Assembly: GCA_022511345.1 (NCBI GenBank)
Contig: JAFLRR010000002.1
Coordinates: forward strand, 114,400-178,399
Reading direction: 5' to 3'
Source: Alistipes sp.
Lineage (GTDB): Bacteria; Bacteroidota; Bacteroidia; Bacteroidales; Rikenellaceae
DNA length: 64,000 nucleotides
Shown here: piece by piece, positions 63,801 to 64,000 of the stretch
How positions within the stretch are numbered: the stretch's first letter is position 1
Layout of the letters: every line of letters begins with the position of its first letter
Notes under the pieces: model-generated
Told to the model about the DNA's origin: nothing
Database searches by the model: none
What the model saw: only the letters and a program-made list of their open reading frames with translations
Position numbers and translations under genes: made by a program

Positions 63801-64000
63801 GTTTACGCGCACCCTCTGGGCCTCGAAACCCAGATAGGATACCGTCAGCGTTGCGTCGGCAGGGGCCGAAATCGCAAAACGGCCGTCGGCGTTGGTCGAT
63901 GCGCCGGTCGTCGTTCCGTCGACAATCACTGCCGCTCCGACTATCGGTTCGCCCGACTCGTCGGTTACCGTTCCCTGAATCATTCTGTTCTGGGCTATGC
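60882..64000 (-). CDS. SusC/RagA TonB-linked outer membrane protein, 5' end beyond window
   Basis: More than 1035 residues of a SusC/RagA transporter; the reading frame continues off the right edge, with IAQNR just before the mature domain, so the signal peptide lies outside. A carboxypeptidase-like domain (IQGTVTDESGEPIVGAAVIV), a TonB/plug segment (LDEVIVVAFGQSTKESFTGSA) and the SusC plug signature (YVLDGMPYEGDLSNINPSDIESM) precede the barrel, which ends SAGINVTF. It forms the outer-membrane channel with the adjacent SusD. No frameshift is present here, unlike the first susC. Confidence 0.93.
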   Translation of the reverse strand, partial: IAQNRMIQGTVTDESGEPIVGAAVIVDGTTTGASTNADGRFAISAPADATLTVSYLGFEAQRVRVNNQTNLKIALKEDSHALDEVIVVAFGQSTKESFTGSATVVKAEDIAKTQAGNAAQSLAGKVAGVQLVNSSGQPGSAPSIHIRGFGSISAGNSPLYVLDGMPYEGDLSNINPSDIESMTVLKDAASNALYGARGANGVIMITTKKGKHGDAQINLDMKWGVNSRAVKEYDFISDPAQYYETHYKALYNYARYRNNTTDDAHKWALDNLFEGSYGLGYQSFTVPAGQDFIGTDGRLNPNATLGYLYTPAGSNESYMIIPDNWNKEGYRTSLRQEYNISVSGQNEKSNFYASLGYLDDQGIVNYSNMRRLTGRLRADYQAKKWLKVGGNVGYSHFVHNSLNDEGNSGSSGNLFTLTSRVAPIYPVYLRDAEGKIRIDENGYKMYDYGDGRGYPGISRPVMSQSNPMSSYMLDTSRGEGNAFNGNIFADFRIIDGLTVTINAAASLDETRWNFVTNPYYGQYANSNGIAEVDHSRQYAYNLQQLINYSKTFNEKHNFDLLAGHEYYVSKNYSLYGYNTNMFSQSNKELNGAITTGSTGSSYDWYNTEGYFFRAQYNYDERVFLNASYRRDASSRFHPDHRWGNFWSLGAAWLIDRESWFNADWVDMLKVKASYGEQGNDNIGQYLYLDRYTITQSNGQAAVIFASRGNDNITWETNANLNVGLEFELLKSRIGGSIEYFHRKTYDMLFSRPVPRSSGYSSYMDNIGDMVNSGVEIDLHLSPVVTKDFRWDFNVNATFLKNRVTLLPPEKQGGFANGSYWLEEGKPYYTFYMRKYAGVDPATGQSLWWKDDPNGDGRVATSNYSDATYYQCGAADPDAFGGFGTTLSWKGLDFSINFTYQIGGQVYDSGYAALMSSPQSGDTGSNIHKDILKAWTPENRNSNIPRWQLADQYSASQSDRFLTSASFLNLQNINVGYTLPRSFTRKFMVEKLRIYLACDNVCYWSKRQGLDPRQSWSGSTSSELYSPVRTVSAGINVTF

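Noticed and set aside
60882..64000. Second susC checked for a frameshift like the first
   Set aside because: The frame is open throughout and no long homopolymer is present in the visible part.

Overview
The window reads as the chromosome of a high-GC Bacteroidales bacterium, most likely a gut Alistipes-like (Rikenellaceae) species. The evidence is two SusC/SusD pairs, the aerotolerance genes batD and batE, an Rnf complex preceded by RseC, a class I fumarase next to a 2-oxoacid:ferredoxin oxidoreductase, and promoters of the Bacteroidetes type (TTG, about 20 nt, TAnnTTTG) in front of many genes. The genus is an inference; no rRNA is present to confirm it.

Layout. 1-7.6 kb is housekeeping: RidA, an OmpA-family porin, a META-domain lipoprotein, a recR-batE-batD group and class I fumarase. 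7.7-18.4 kb runs on the plus strand: a CPA2 antiporter, class II fructose-bisphosphate aldolase, NAD synthase (with a substituted glutaminase cysteine) and the complete rseC-rnfBCDGEA operon. 18.4-36.1 kb is a minus-strand polysaccharide utilisation locus: SusC (frameshifted at a G9 tract), SusD, a terminator, then a separately promoted five-gene operon of a GH65-like protein, a large unassigned six-hairpin-like protein, GH106, GH105 and GH2. The enzymes suggest a rhamnose- and uronate-containing glycan such as a rhamnogalacturonan fragment or an arabinogalactan side chain.

36.3-45.2 kb holds a DUF3108 protein, RecG, IspG, a TPP-riboswitch-controlled thiamine uptake operon (TonB receptor plus PnuT-type transporter) and an AraC-type regulator. 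45.3-48.1 kb carries a lipoprotein with about 16 leucine-rich repeats encoded by nearly identical 63-bp units. 48.2-53.6 kb holds tRNA-Leu(CAG), lspA, a XerC/D-type recombinase, hpf and korAB.

53.8-56.4 kb is the oddest part: a LexA/CI-like S24 repressor diverging from a small unknown gene and a lone phage-type terminase large subunit, with no other phage genes visible. 56.4-64.0 kb is a second SusC/SusD pair (susC runs off the window) followed by a large repeat-containing surface lipoprotein and no enzymes.

The observations most worth follow-up are the repressor-terminase cassette with its shared divergent promoter region, the out-of-frame poly-G tract in susC, the NAD synthase lacking its glutaminase cysteine, and the orphan coding-like tail downstream of the GH2 gene.
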